Origin: Iamia sp. SCSIO 61187
Lineage (GTDB): Bacteria > Actinomycetota > Acidimicrobiia > Acidimicrobiales > Iamiaceae
Reading direction: 5' to 3'
NCBI RefSeq assembly: GCF_019443745.1
Contig: NZ_CP050948.1
Coordinates: 124,001-188,000 of the forward strand
Length of the DNA stretch: 64,000 nucleotides
Shown here: piece by piece, positions 34,450 through 45,102 of the stretch
Numbering within the stretch: the first letter of the stretch is position 1
How the letters are laid out: every line of letters begins with the position of its first letter
Notes under the pieces: model-generated
The model's input: the letters and a program-made list of their open reading frames with translations, nothing else
Databases searched by the model: none
What the model was told of the DNA's origin: nothing
Position numbers and translations under genes: made by a program

Positions 34450-34583
34450 CACAGCACACCTCTTGCTTCCCCACCTCGGCGCCTGCCGGATCCCCCTGGC
34501 GCACCGGCCCGCAGGTTACCTCTCTCCGTGGTCCGTGTCTGCCCCCTCGGGGCGCCCACCCCCTCCCCGAAGGACGGCCCCCG

Positions 34584-35117
34584 ATGAGCGGTCTCGACGG
34601 CCTCGAGCTGGACGCCGACGGCTTCGTCGACATGGACCAGTTCCCCGACGACGGCTCCGACCTGGTCGGGGCCGACCTCGAGCAGCTCCGGGCCGCCCTC
34701 CACGCCGATCCCGTGGACGAGCCCACGCCCGAGCAGTGGGACGCCATCGTCGACGACGTCGTCGGCCTCGACCTCGACGCCGGCCCCTTCGCCGTCGACG
34801 ACCCCGACCCCCTGCTCCCCGACCCCGCCGAGGACGGGACCGACGACGCCGCGCCCGACGACCTCGACGACGTCGACCCGGACGGGGACGAGCCCGGTGA
34901 GGCCGACGCGGGCGCGGACGACGCCGACGGGGTGGCCGAGGTCGACGATGACGTCGACCTCGACGGTCTCGACGACGTCGACGTGGACCTCGACCTCGAC
35001 GGGGGGCTGGACCTCATGACCGCCGACGACGCCGGCGACGACCCCTTCGACGCCGCCGCCGACGGTGCCGACGATGCTGCCGCCGACGTGGGGCCCGACT
35101 TCGAGGACCTCCTCTGA
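34584..35117 (+). CDS. highly acidic Asp-rich protein
   Basis: The protein has 177 residues, roughly a third of them Asp or Glu, with almost no Lys. Residues 1-60 look ordered (LDADGFVDMDQFPDDG, TPEQWDAIVDDVVGLD); the rest is disordered Asp/Ala/Gly/Val. No signal peptide is present. AAGGACGG lies before the ATG. Its stop touches the dynamin-like gene (CTGA overlap, see that entry). Possible roles are a Ca-binding or charge-mask partner of the GTPases; nothing in the sequence proves this. Confidence 0.7.
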   Translation: MSGLDGLELDADGFVDMDQFPDDGSDLVGADLEQLRAALHADPVDEPTPEQWDAIVDDVVGLDLDAGPFAVDDPDPLLPDPAEDGTDDAAPDDLDDVDPDGDEPGEADAGADDADGVAEVDDDVDLDGLDDVDVDLDLDGGLDLMTADDAGDDPFDAAADGADDAAADVGPDFEDLL

Positions 35118-35197
35118 GCGGCGACGCCACCCGCGCCCTCGTCGCCGTCATCGACGAGGCGCTGAGCCGCCTCCCGGTCAGCCCGACCCGGGAGGCG

Positions 35198-37549
35198 GTG
35201 CTCGAGGTGCGCGCCCGGCTGCTGGCGCCCCTCCGCGTCGCCGTCGCCGGCAGCGTCAGCTCCGGCAAGTCGACCCTGGTCAACGCCCTGCTCGGCCAGC
35301 GCATCGCTCCGGTCGACGCCGGCGAGTGCACCCGGCTGGTCACCTGGTTCCGCTACGACCACCACCAGCGCATCGAGGTCCAGCGGCGCGACGGCGGGGT
35401 CACCACGGTGCCCTTCGCCCCCGGCACCCGCATCCCCGACGACCTGGGCGTGCCGGTCGACGACGTGGCCCGCCTCATCGTCCACCTGTCGAACGAGCGG
35501 CTGCGCGACCTCACGATCATCGACACCCCCGGGCTCAACACCGTCACCGACGAGAACCAGCGGGCCACCGCCGACGCCCTGGGCCTGGCCGACGACGCCA
35601 CGCGGGAGGCGGGCGACTCGCGGGTGGCGATGAGCGACGCCGACGCCCTGTTGTTCCTCACGCCCCACGTCCGCGAGAGCGACGTCGAGGTGCTCGAGCA
35701 GTTCCGGGCCCTGTTCGCGGCCTCGGGGCTCAGCGCCGCCAACGCCGTCGGCATCCTCAGCAAGGTCGACCGCCTGGCGCCCGACGGGGACCCGTGGCCC
35801 GTGGCCCGCCGGCTGTCCGACGCGGCCAAGGACCGGCTGGCCAACGTGGTGTCCGACGTGGTGCCGGTGATGGGGCTCATGGCCGAGACGGCGTCGACCG
35901 ACGCCTTCACCGAGTCCGACGCCTACGCCCTGGCGGCCCTGGCCCAGCTGGACGAGCTCGACCTGGAGGATGCCCTCCTCAGCCCCCACGACCTGCTCGC
36001 CGCCGAGGTGCCCGACGTCAGCCGGGACCAGCTGCGCCGCCTCCTGACCATGCTCGACCTGCACGGCATCGCCGTCGGGGTCGAGCTCGTCCGGGGCGGG
36101 GCCCGGGGGGCCGGCGAGCTGCTGCGCGGGTTCCGGCAGCGCAGCGGGCTCGAGCCCCTGGCCGACGTGGTCGAGCACGACTTCGCCCGCCGGGCCAGCG
36201 CCCTCAAGGCGCGGGGCGGGCTGGCCGACCTGCGCCGGATCCTGGCCCAGGCCCAGGGGGAGGAGGCGGCCGTCGCCGTCGCCATGGCCGGACCCCTCGA
36301 GCGGGTCGAGCTCGACCCCTCGCTCCACGAGCTGCGCATCCTCGACGCCCTGCGCACGGTGGAGGAGGGCGGCGCCCGGCTGCCCGACGAGCTGCTCGAG
36401 TCGCTCAAGACCCTCGCCCTGGAGGAGACGCCGGCCCGCCAGCTGGGCCTCGCCGAGGGCGCCGACCCCGATGAGGTGGCGGCGGCGGCCTCCGCCGCGG
36501 TGGCTGCGTGGGCCCGCTACAGCAACGACTCCCGGCGGACCCCCGCCGAGCGCCGCCTCGGCGAGGACGTGCGGGAGTGGTACGAGCTGGTGTGGGACGC
36601 CACCGGGGTGCGCCCGCCCCGCCCCGCGGCGGCGCCCGCAGCCTCCCCGGCCCCGGGGTACGGCCAGCAGGGGTACGACCCGGCGGCCCAGCAGGGGTAC
36701 GGCCCGCCGGGGTACGACCCGGCGGCCCAGCAGGGATACGGCCCGCAGGGGTACCAACAGCAGGCCTACGGCCAACCGGGGTACGACCCCGCCGCCTACC
36801 AGCAGGCCTACGGCCAGCCGGGGTACGACCCCGCCGCCTACCAGCAGGCCTACGGCCAGGCGGGGTACGACCCCGCCGCCTACCCGGCGGCGCCGGCCAC
36901 CCAGCCCCCGGCCTACGATCCGGCCGCCTACCCGGCGGCGCCGGCCACCCAGCCCCCGGCCTACGATCCGGCCGCCTACCCGGCGGCGCCGGCCACCCAG
37001 CCGCCCGCCCCCGCCCCGGGCTACGACCCGGCGGCCTACGGGCAGGGGGCGGGAACGCCGCCGCCGGGCACGCCTGCGCCCCAGCCGCCCGCCCCGGGCT
37101 ACGACGCCGCCGCCTACGCCCAGCAGTACGCCGAGCACTACGCCCAGCAGTACGGCCAGCAGTACGGCCAGCAGTACGGCCAGCAGGGGTACGGCGCCTA
37201 CCCGGCGCCGACCCCGGCCCCGGCCGCCTACCCGCAGCCCTACGACCCGGCGGCCTCCCCGCCGACCGGCGCCCCGCAGGGCTACGACCCCCAGACCTAC
37301 GGCCAGGGCTACCCCCCGGCCTACGCCCAGCCCACCCCGCCGCCGGCCCCGCCGCCGTCGGCGGCGTCGGTCGCCTCCGACGGCACGCCGCGCGTCGGCC
37401 CCCCGCCCCCGCGCACCGCGCCCCCGCCCTCGGCTCCCGCCGCCGCCACCCCCGCGCCCACGCCGGCCCCGAAGCCCAAGCCCAAGCCTCGGGAGGACCC
37501 CGACGACGACGGCCCGCTCACGTCGACCCCGTGGAGGACCCGTCGATGA
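35198..37549 (+). CDS. dynamin-like GTPase with a Tyr/Gln/Gly/Pro prion-like tail
   Basis: The frame gives at least 783 residues. A dynamin-type G domain starts at once: G1 AGSVSSGKST (17-26), G2 region GECTRLVT, G3 IDTPGLNT (about 107-114) and G4 LSKVDRL (about 187). A helical stalk follows to about residue 480. Residues about 485-710 are low complexity with GYGQQGYDPAAQ, QQYGQQYGQQYGQ and repeated YDPAAYPAAPATQPPA units, then a Pro-rich end. The family normally has ~28 more residues before the G domain, and exactly such sequence (GDATRALVAVIDEALSRLPV) lies in frame upstream. It has no ATG/GTG/TTG, only a CTG at 35114 overlapping the previous stop. The downstream GTPase overlaps by ATGA. Confidence 0.85.
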   Translation: MLEVRARLLAPLRVAVAGSVSSGKSTLVNALLGQRIAPVDAGECTRLVTWFRYDHHQRIEVQRRDGGVTTVPFAPGTRIPDDLGVPVDDVARLIVHLSNERLRDLTIIDTPGLNTVTDENQRATADALGLADDATREAGDSRVAMSDADALLFLTPHVRESDVEVLEQFRALFAASGLSAANAVGILSKVDRLAPDGDPWPVARRLSDAAKDRLANVVSDVVPVMGLMAETASTDAFTESDAYALAALAQLDELDLEDALLSPHDLLAAEVPDVSRDQLRRLLTMLDLHGIAVGVELVRGGARGAGELLRGFRQRSGLEPLADVVEHDFARRASALKARGGLADLRRILAQAQGEEAAVAVAMAGPLERVELDPSLHELRILDALRTVEEGGARLPDELLESLKTLALEETPARQLGLAEGADPDEVAAAASAAVAAWARYSNDSRRTPAERRLGEDVREWYELVWDATGVRPPRPAAAPAASPAPGYGQQGYDPAAQQGYGPPGYDPAAQQGYGPQGYQQQAYGQPGYDPAAYQQAYGQPGYDPAAYQQAYGQAGYDPAAYPAAPATQPPAYDPAAYPAAPATQPPAYDPAAYPAAPATQPPAPAPGYDPAAYGQGAGTPPPGTPAPQPPAPGYDAAAYAQQYAEHYAQQYGQQYGQQYGQQGYGAYPAPTPAPAAYPQPYDPAASPPTGAPQGYDPQTYGQGYPPAYAQPTPPPAPPPSAASVASDGTPRVGPPPPRTAPPPSAPAAATPAPTPAPKPKPKPREDPDDDGPLTSTPWRTRR
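36650..37330 (+). repeat. tandem repeats encoding the low-complexity tail
   Basis: Two repeat families are visible inside the GTPase gene. A 42-bp unit encodes GYDPAAYQQAYGQ(P/A), near 36780-36880. A 48-bp unit encodes YPAAPATQPPAYDPAA, repeated three times almost identically near 36880-37020. A run of QYGQ units follows near 37145-37190. The identity between copies implies recent expansion. Confidence 0.8.
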
Positions 37550-39852
37550 CCGCGCCCGGGCCCCCGCCCCCGCCGCCGCCCCCGCCCCGTCCCGGCGGTC
37601 CCGCCACCGGGCCGACCCCGGTCCCCGGACCGCCCCCGCCCCGCCGCCCGGCCGGGGCGCCGGCGCCGGCTGCGCCCCCGCCCCCGGCTCCGGTGGCGCC
37701 CGCGCCCCCGGCGGCTGCGCCGCCGCCCGCTCCGCCGGCCCCGCCCGCGCCGGCGCCGGCCGCGCCGGCGCCGCCGCCCGCCGCCCCCGCGGCGCCGCCT
37801 CCCCCCGCCGCACCCGCGCCTGCTCCCGCGGCCCCGGCTCCGGCCTCCGCCGAGCCCGCCCCGCCGCGTCCCACCGAGGAGAAGGTCCCCCTCGCCAAGC
37901 CGGCGCAGCCCCCGGGGCTCCCCGCCGTGGTGGCCGAGGTCCTCCGGCTGGCCAACCGCACGCACAACCTGACGAAGATCGTCGGCGCCACCGACCTCAC
38001 CGAGCGCATCGAGACCGAGGCGGCCAGCTGGAAGGACAACGAGGTCCGCGTCGTCGTCGCCGGCGAGATCAAGCGGGGCAAGACCAGCTTCATCAACTCG
38101 ATGCTGGGCCAGCCCGGGCTCCTGCCCGTCGACGCCGACGTCGCCACCAGCGTCCACCTGGCCGTGCGCCACGCCCCGTCGCTCACCGTGGAGGCCGTGC
38201 GCCGCCTGCCCGACAGCGAGGCCGAGGAGCGGATCACCCTCCGTCCCGACCAGCTGGTCGACTACGCCTCCATGCAGGGCAAGGCCGTCCTGCGCGAGGG
38301 CGTGCTCGGCGTCGAGATCGGCCTGCCCCACCCTCTGCTCGAGCGGGGGCTGGTGGTGATCGACACCCCCGGGGTCGGGGGCCTGACCCGCGGCCACCGC
38401 GACAGCGCCCTGACCGCCCTGCGCCGGGCCGACGCCCTCTTCTTCGCCGTGTCGGTCGAGGAGCCCATCTCGTTGAGCGAGCTGAAGTTCCTGGCCGAGG
38501 CGAGCGAGCGCATCGACTCGGTCGTGCTCATCCTCACCAAGGTCGACTCCTCGGCCGACCCGCAGGCGATGATGGTCGAGGACCGGACCAAGCTGCGCGA
38601 GTTCGTCGAGGTCCTGCGGCGGCAGGCGAACGTCGCCGACGACGAGGACGCCCGCGAGGCGGTCCGCCGCTTCGCGCGGGTGGCCGAGTCCCCGTTCCTG
38701 CCCGTCAGCAGCCGCCTGGCCGACAAGGCCAAGGCCAGGGCCGCGGCGGGGCGCGAGGAGGCCGCCGCCAGCCTCGAGGCCCGCAGCGGGTTCGCCGACA
38801 TCGGGTCGATCTTCGACCGCACCCTCCAGAACCGGGAGCTGGTGCGGATGTCCAACATCCTCCGCCTGGTCGGCCACGTCCTGGCCCGGGTCGAGTCCGA
38901 GCAGATCGCCCAGGTCCGGGTGGCGGCGGGCGACATCGGGGCGGTCGAGGCCGAGCTCAAGGCCCGCCAAGCGCTCCTCGAGGAGCTGGCCCCGTCACAG
39001 GCCCGCTGGCGCCAGCGCCTGGCCGGCAACGTCCAGCGCATCCAGGCCGACCTCAACCGGGTCATCGGGCGCGAGATGACGCGGATCGACCGCGTCTACC
39101 GCGACCACATCGACTCGGCCGGCAAGGACGTCGACCCGATCATGGCCAACCTGGGCAACGACCTGGGCCAGTCGATCGAGGCGGCCTGGGCTGCCGTCGC
39201 CCACACCCTGGCCCAGCGCCTCGATGCCGCCGTGACCAACATCGCCGCCGAGTTCAACCTCGACGAGATCGTGCTGGAGCTGCCGCAGACGGGGCTGCCC
39301 GACTACCTGTCGGACCTCGGGGTCGACGGCCGGGGCGACCCGAACGCCGGCAAGGCCGACTTCGTCCAGGACGGCCTGCCGGGCGTGCTCTCGATGGGGG
39401 CCCTCGGCAGCCTGGCCGGCGCCCTCATCGGGCCGGCGCTCGGCGTGGCCCTCACGCCGCTGCTGCCGGGCGTCCTCCTCGCCGCGCCGGTCACCTACGC
39501 CCGCTACAAGAAGCGGCACCAGATCCAGGTCCGGCAGGACTACCTGCGGATCGTGCGCGAGGTCGTGGCCCAGGTGCGCCAGGAGTTCCAGGCCGAGTTC
39601 ACCCTGAAGATCATCGAGGCCCGCGAGGCGGTCGAGTCGACCGTCGACGGCGCCATCACCGCCCGCAAGCAGGCCATCGAGGGCCAGCGCCGCGAGCTCC
39701 ACCAGCTCCTCCAGCAGTCCAAGGCCGAGCAGCAGCAGCGCCGGGCCGCGGCCGAGAAGCAGCTCAGCGGCGTCCGCGCCCTCCGCGCCGACGCCGACAA
39801 GCTCCGCGCCAAGGTCGACGCTGCGTTGGGCGCCCCCCCCACCCCGACCTGA
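37546..39852 (+). CDS. second dynamin-like GTPase with polyproline N-terminus
   Basis: This is a 768-residue protein. Residues 1-115 are Pro/Ala-rich with runs such as PPPPPPPP. The G domain has G1 AGEIKRGKTSF (about 172), G3 IDTPGVGGLTRGH (about 271) and G4 ILTKVDSS (about 330). A helical stalk follows, then a hydrophobic hairpin (about 615-650, MGALGSLAGALIGPALGVAL and onward), the expected membrane-inserting paddle, and a C-terminal coiled coil rich in Gln, Glu and Arg. Bacterial dynamin-like proteins often act in such pairs and remodel membranes; mycobacterial IniA and IniC are examples. ATG overlaps the previous stop. Confidence 0.9.
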   Translation: MTAPGPPPPPPPPPRPGGPATGPTPVPGPPPPRRPAGAPAPAAPPPPAPVAPAPPAAAPPPAPPAPPAPAPAAPAPPPAAPAAPPPPAAPAPAPAAPAPASAEPAPPRPTEEKVPLAKPAQPPGLPAVVAEVLRLANRTHNLTKIVGATDLTERIETEAASWKDNEVRVVVAGEIKRGKTSFINSMLGQPGLLPVDADVATSVHLAVRHAPSLTVEAVRRLPDSEAEERITLRPDQLVDYASMQGKAVLREGVLGVEIGLPHPLLERGLVVIDTPGVGGLTRGHRDSALTALRRADALFFAVSVEEPISLSELKFLAEASERIDSVVLILTKVDSSADPQAMMVEDRTKLREFVEVLRRQANVADDEDAREAVRRFARVAESPFLPVSSRLADKAKARAAAGREEAAASLEARSGFADIGSIFDRTLQNRELVRMSNILRLVGHVLARVESEQIAQVRVAAGDIGAVEAELKARQALLEELAPSQARWRQRLAGNVQRIQADLNRVIGREMTRIDRVYRDHIDSAGKDVDPIMANLGNDLGQSIEAAWAAVAHTLAQRLDAAVTNIAAEFNLDEIVLELPQTGLPDYLSDLGVDGRGDPNAGKADFVQDGLPGVLSMGALGSLAGALIGPALGVALTPLLPGVLLAAPVTYARYKKRHQIQVRQDYLRIVREVVAQVRQEFQAEFTLKIIEAREAVESTVDGAITARKQAIEGQRRELHQLLQQSKAEQQQRRAAAEKQLSGVRALRADADKLRAKVDAALGAPPTPT

Positions 39853-39889
39853 ACCGGTACCCCACTGGTGCAGGCCCAGGATGTGACCG

Positions 39890-40049
39890 CCGGCGCAGCC
39901 GCTGGGGGCCTGGGGGTCCCCCCCAGACGAGGCGGCGTGGGCCCGAGGGACGAGGGCTCCGCCGCTGGGAAGGTCTTCGGCGCGAGCGCAGCGAGCACGT
40001 TCAGTTCGAAGGAACGGAGAGAGCGCCAGCGAACGAGTGACTGAGAGAA
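39890..40049. repeat. dispersed intergenic repeat, copy A (~160 bp)
   Basis: From CCGGCGCAGCCGCTGGGG to GAGTGACTGAGAGA this stretch matches 45103-45262 over its whole length with scattered substitutions. It contains the hairpin-forming CTGGGGG/CCCCCAG, GCGAGCGCAGCGAGCACG and GAAGGAACGGAG. It lies downstream of the GTPase operon and just before a terminator hairpin. Confidence 0.85.
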
Positions 40050-40055
40050 CGCGCG

Positions 40056-40086
40056 ACGAAGCCCCGCCGGGGTGGCGGGGCTTCGT
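40056..40086. terminator. bidirectional terminator hairpin
   Basis: A perfect 13-bp stem (ACGAAGCCCCGCC at 40056-40068 and GGCGGGGCTTCGT at 40074-40086) with loop GGGGT lies between the convergent ends of the second GTPase gene and the DxDxDG-repeat gene. Confidence 0.75.
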
Positions 40087-40140
40087 TGAGCTGTCGCTCC
40101 CGGCGTCCGTTGCCCGCCGGGGCGATCAGGAGGGGTGGGC

Positions 40141-40875
40141 TCAGGCCTGGAAGGGGCCCCCGCCCAGGTCGACGACGCCGACGTCGGCGGTGCCGTCGTA
40201 GTCGGTGTCGACCGCGGCGGCGTCGGTGAAGCCGTCGGCATCGGTGTCGACCTCGACCACGTCGACGGCGCCGTCGGTGTTGGTGTCGGTGGCCACGGTG
40301 TCGGCCAGGCCGTCGTAGTCGGTGTCGGCGATGGCGGTCTCGGAGACGCCGTCGTTGTTCTCGTCGATGACGGCGGCGTCGATGACACCGTCGTTGTCGG
40401 TGTCGGCGACCAGGGTCTCGAACACGCCGTCCCCGTCGTCGTCGACGACCGCGGTGTCGATGACGCCGTCGCCGTCGGTGTCCTCGGAGTAGGTCTCGAA
40501 CACGCCGTCGCCGTCGCGGTCGTAGGCCTCGGCGTCGGAGAGCCCGTCGGCGTTGGTGTCGGCCGCGGCGGCGTCGGCCGAGCCGTCGAAGTCGGTGTCG
40601 GAGACGACGACGTCGCTGAAGCCGTCGCCGTCGGTGTCGGCGATGACCGTGTCGGCCACGCCGTCGAAGTTGGCGTCGTCGACGACGGTGTCGGTGAAGC
40701 CATCGCCGTCGGTGTCCGCCTCGACGATGTCGACGAAGCCGTCGCCGTCGGTGTCGAAGCCGGCCACGTCGACGATGCCGTCGGCGTTGCTGTCCACCTC
40801 CACGGTGTCGGCGAAGCCGTCCCCGTCGCTGTCGATGACGGCGCCGTCTGCGTCGTCGAGCCCGAAGTCGCTCAT
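40141..40875 (-). CDS. protein of seventeen 13-residue DxDxDG repeats
   Basis: After MSDFGLDDADGAVI the whole 244-residue protein is built of 17 consecutive 13-residue units of the type D-T-D-G-D-G-F-x-D-x-x-x-x, for example DTDGDGFVDIVEA and DTDYDGLADTVAT. The Asp spacing matches Ca-binding loops (EF-hand or thrombospondin type 3), and the even period suggests a solenoid. There is no signal peptide, which is unusual for this type of repeat. It is transcribed towards the GTPase operon with a terminator between, and is preceded by the Hsp70-like gene on the same strand, suggesting a place in the same system. Confidence 0.85.
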   Translation of the reverse strand: MSDFGLDDADGAVIDSDGDGFADTVEVDSNADGIVDVAGFDTDGDGFVDIVEADTDGDGFTDTVVDDANFDGVADTVIADTDGDGFSDVVVSDTDFDGSADAAAADTNADGLSDAEAYDRDGDGVFETYSEDTDGDGVIDTAVVDDDGDGVFETLVADTDNDGVIDAAVIDENNDGVSETAIADTDYDGLADTVATDTNTDGAVDVVEVDTDADGFTDAAAVDTDYDGTADVGVVDLGGGPFQA

Positions 40876-41005
40876 GGTGTGTCCTTCCTCTCGCCGGGCT
40901 CGTGCTCGGCGCTGTCGTGTGCGTCGAAGGTGAGAGCGGCCGGCGGTGGTCGAAGTTCCCGCCGGCGGGGCCCCGGCGCGAGGGACCCCCCACCCCCGGG
41001 GACCG

Positions 41006-42595
<1,590 letters not shown>

Positions 42596-42703
42596 CGTGA
42601 TCTCCCTGCTGCGTCCCCGCGGCGCGGCCGCCCCGAGCAGCGCCGCACTCTAGGCCGGGCCTGGCCAGGGCTGGTCCGGGGACGCATCCCCGGATGACCC
42701 GGG

Positions 42704-43654
42704 TCAGCTGGCCGGGCGCTCCTGGGTGTCGACGCGCACGGCGGGGATCTCGCCGGTGATCGCGGTCATGCGGAGGAAGACGTCCTCGAGGGTGTGGCGC
42801 CCGGCCCGGAGGTCGGCGAGGGGGAGGTCGTTGGCCGCCAGCCACGCGGTCAGGGCGTTGATGTTCGACGGCGTGGGCTCGAGGCCGACGACGTACTCGC
42901 CCGGCGCCACCTCGTCGACGCCGGCCATCAGCGTCTTGCCCAGGGCGGCGGTGTCGAGCCCGGGCGGCGCCCCGAAGCGGATCTCGGCGGTCCCGGCCGA
43001 CCGCATCAGCTCCGCCGGCGTCCCGCTGGCCACGACCCGGCCGCGATCGACGATGACGACCAGGTCGGCGGTCTTCTCCGCCTCCTCCAGGTCGTGGGTC
43101 GTCACGATGACGGCCACGCCGGCGGTCTTGAGGTCGGCGACCAGCTGGCGGACGAGCTGGCGCCCCGAGGGGTCGATGCCCGCCGTCGGCTCGTCGAGGA
43201 GCACGACCTCGGGCCGGCCGACGAGGGCGAGGGCCAGCGACAGCCGCTGCTGCTCGCCGCCCGAGAGGGTGCGCCACGTCGCCCGGGCGCGGTGGCTGAG
43301 CCCGACCCGCTCCAGCAGGGTCGTCGGGTCGTCGGGGCGGGCGTGGAACGAGGCCACCAGGCGGAGCATCTCGATGGGCCGGGCACCGGGGTAGACGCCG
43401 CCCTCCTGGGGCATGGCGCCGAGGTGGGGCATGAGCCGCTGGTGGTCGGTGCTGGGGTCGAGACCGAGGACCCGGACCGACCCGCCGGCGGGGCGGAGGA
43501 GGCCCACGACGGTCTCGACCGTCGTGGTCTTGCCGGCTCCGTTGGGGCCGAGCAGGGCGAGGACCTGGCCCGGGGCCACCGCGAAGCTGACGCCGTCGAC
43601 GGCCAGGTGGTCGCCGCGCCGGACGACGAGCCGGTCGACCTCCACGGCAGCCAT
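42704..43654 (-). CDS. ABC-2 type transporter ATP-binding protein
   Basis: This 316-residue nucleotide-binding protein has GPNGAGKTTTVE (Walker A), LSGGEQQRLSLALALVG (signature), VVLLDEPTAGIDPSG (Walker B) and VTTHDLEEAEKTADLV (H-loop), plus a ~90-residue C-terminal domain typical of drug/ABC-2 exporters. ATG 43654 is 6 nt after TAGCGT (leaderless). No permease is adjacent. The orphan permease at 32173-32931 is the nearest candidate, on the far side of the GTPase/Hsp70 island. Confidence 0.92.
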   Translation of the reverse strand: MAAVEVDRLVVRRGDHLAVDGVSFAVAPGQVLALLGPNGAGKTTTVETVVGLLRPAGGSVRVLGLDPSTDHQRLMPHLGAMPQEGGVYPGARPIEMLRLVASFHARPDDPTTLLERVGLSHRARATWRTLSGGEQQRLSLALALVGRPEVVLLDEPTAGIDPSGRQLVRQLVADLKTAGVAVIVTTHDLEEAEKTADLVVIVDRGRVVASGTPAELMRSAGTAEIRFGAPPGLDTAALGKTLMAGVDEVAPGEYVVGLEPTPSNINALTAWLAANDLPLADLRAGRHTLEDVFLRMTAITGEIPAVRVDTQERPAS

Positions 43655-43767
43655 CTCGGCACGCTAACGGGCAGGACCGCGGCCTCGGCAACGCCGCGCC
43701 CCGCCCCTGGCGGCCCGCCGGCCGAACCGGGGACGGGCGGGGCGAGCCGGGCGTCTACCGTTCCCCC

Positions 43768-45048
43768 GTGCTCGACATCAGGCGGATCCGCAGCGATCTC
43801 GACGGCGTGAAGGCCGACCTCGCCCGCAAGGGCGTGGACGGCTCCGACGTCGACGCCGTGGCCGCTGCCGACGCCCGCCAGCGCCAGCTGGCCGCCCGGC
43901 GCGACGAGCTCCGCAGCCAGGTCAAGGCCCTGTCGGCCGAGGTCGGCCGGCTCCACCGCGACGGGCGGGGCGACGAGGCCGACGCCCTCCGCGACGAGAG
44001 CCGCCGGCGGGGCGACGAGGAGGCCGCCGTGGCCGCCGAGGTCGACGCCCTCACCGCCGAGGTCCGGGACCGGCTGCTGGCCATCCCCAACACGCCGCAC
44101 CCCGACGTGCCCGACGGGGCCGACGACAAGGACAACCCGGTGCTGCGGGTGCGGGGCTTCGACCCCGACGGCTACGGCCCGCACCAGCGCGTCCCGCACT
44201 GGGACACCGGAACCGCCCTCGGGATCCTCGACCTCGAGCGGGCCGTGAAGATCTCGGGGTCGATGTTCACCATGCTCCGGGGCGCCGGTGCCACCCTCTC
44301 GCGGGCGCTGTGCCAGTACGCCCTCGACGCCAACGCCGACGCCTACGAGGAGATCCGGCCCCCGAGCCTGGTCACCACGGCCACACTCACCGCCACCGGG
44401 CAGCTCCCCAAGTTCGCCGACGACGCCTACGCCATCCCCCGCGACGACCTGTGGGCCATCCCCACCGCCGAGGCCCCCCTGACCTCGATCGCCGCCGGCG
44501 AGGTGCTCGCCGCCGCCGACCTGCCCCTGCGGCTGATGGCCTACTCGCCCTGCTACCGCCGGGAGGCGGGCTCGGCCGGCCGCGACACGCGCGGCCTGCT
44601 GCGGGTCCACGAGTTCGACAAGGTCGAGATCTTCGCCTACGCCACGCCCGAGCAGGCCCCGGCCGAGCTCGAGGCCATGGTCGCCCGGGCCGAGGGCCTG
44701 ATCGCCGACCTGGGCCTGGCCCACCGGGTCATCGAGATCTGCGCCGGCGACCAGGGCCAGGCCCACCACCGCAGCTACGACATCGAGGTCTACGCCCCGG
44801 GCGTCGACCAGTGGCTCGAGGTCTCGTCGGTCTCGTGGCTGTCCGACTACCAGGCCCGCCGGGCGGCCATCCGCTACCGCCCCGAGCAGGCCAAGGGCAA
44901 CGAGCTGGTGCACACCCTCAACGGCTCGGCCCTCGCCGTGCCCCGGGTGTGGGCGGCCATCGTCGAGACGCACCGCCAGCCCGACGGCACGGTCGCCGTC
45001 CCGGAGCCGTTGCTGCCGTACATGCGCGGCCAGACCGTCATCTCCTAG
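43768..45048 (+). CDS. serS: seryl-tRNA synthetase
   Basis: The 426-residue class II synthetase charges tRNA-Ser. The N-terminal antiparallel coiled coil (about 25-105) is followed by motif 2 (YSPCYRREAGSAGRDTRGLLRVHEFDKVE) and motif 3 (ALAVPRVWAAIVETHR); SVSWLSDYQARR belongs to the active site. The GTG at 43768 is 6 nt after TACCGT, so the mRNA is probably leaderless. It is divergent from the ABC ATPase gene; each has its own -10 in the 113-bp gap. Confidence 0.97.
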   Translation: MLDIRRIRSDLDGVKADLARKGVDGSDVDAVAAADARQRQLAARRDELRSQVKALSAEVGRLHRDGRGDEADALRDESRRRGDEEAAVAAEVDALTAEVRDRLLAIPNTPHPDVPDGADDKDNPVLRVRGFDPDGYGPHQRVPHWDTGTALGILDLERAVKISGSMFTMLRGAGATLSRALCQYALDANADAYEEIRPPSLVTTATLTATGQLPKFADDAYAIPRDDLWAIPTAEAPLTSIAAGEVLAAADLPLRLMAYSPCYRREAGSAGRDTRGLLRVHEFDKVEIFAYATPEQAPAELEAMVARAEGLIADLGLAHRVIEICAGDQGQAHHRSYDIEVYAPGVDQWLEVSSVSWLSDYQARRAAIRYRPEQAKGNELVHTLNGSALAVPRVWAAIVETHRQPDGTVAVPEPLLPYMRGQTVIS

Positions 45049-45102
45049 CGACGACGCGACCAGCCCCGGCGGCGAGAGCCTGGCTGTCCGATCACGCCCA
45101 GC

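Noticed and set aside
34376-37813. 1145-codon minus-strand open frame
   Set aside because: It is antisense to the sigma/acidic/GTPase region, is rich in Arg/Gly/Pro, and all recognisable motifs lie on the plus strand.
36471-40040. 1189-codon plus-strand open frame
   Set aside because: It is a shadow of the two dynamin-like genes in another frame; Arg/Pro/Thr composition and no motifs.
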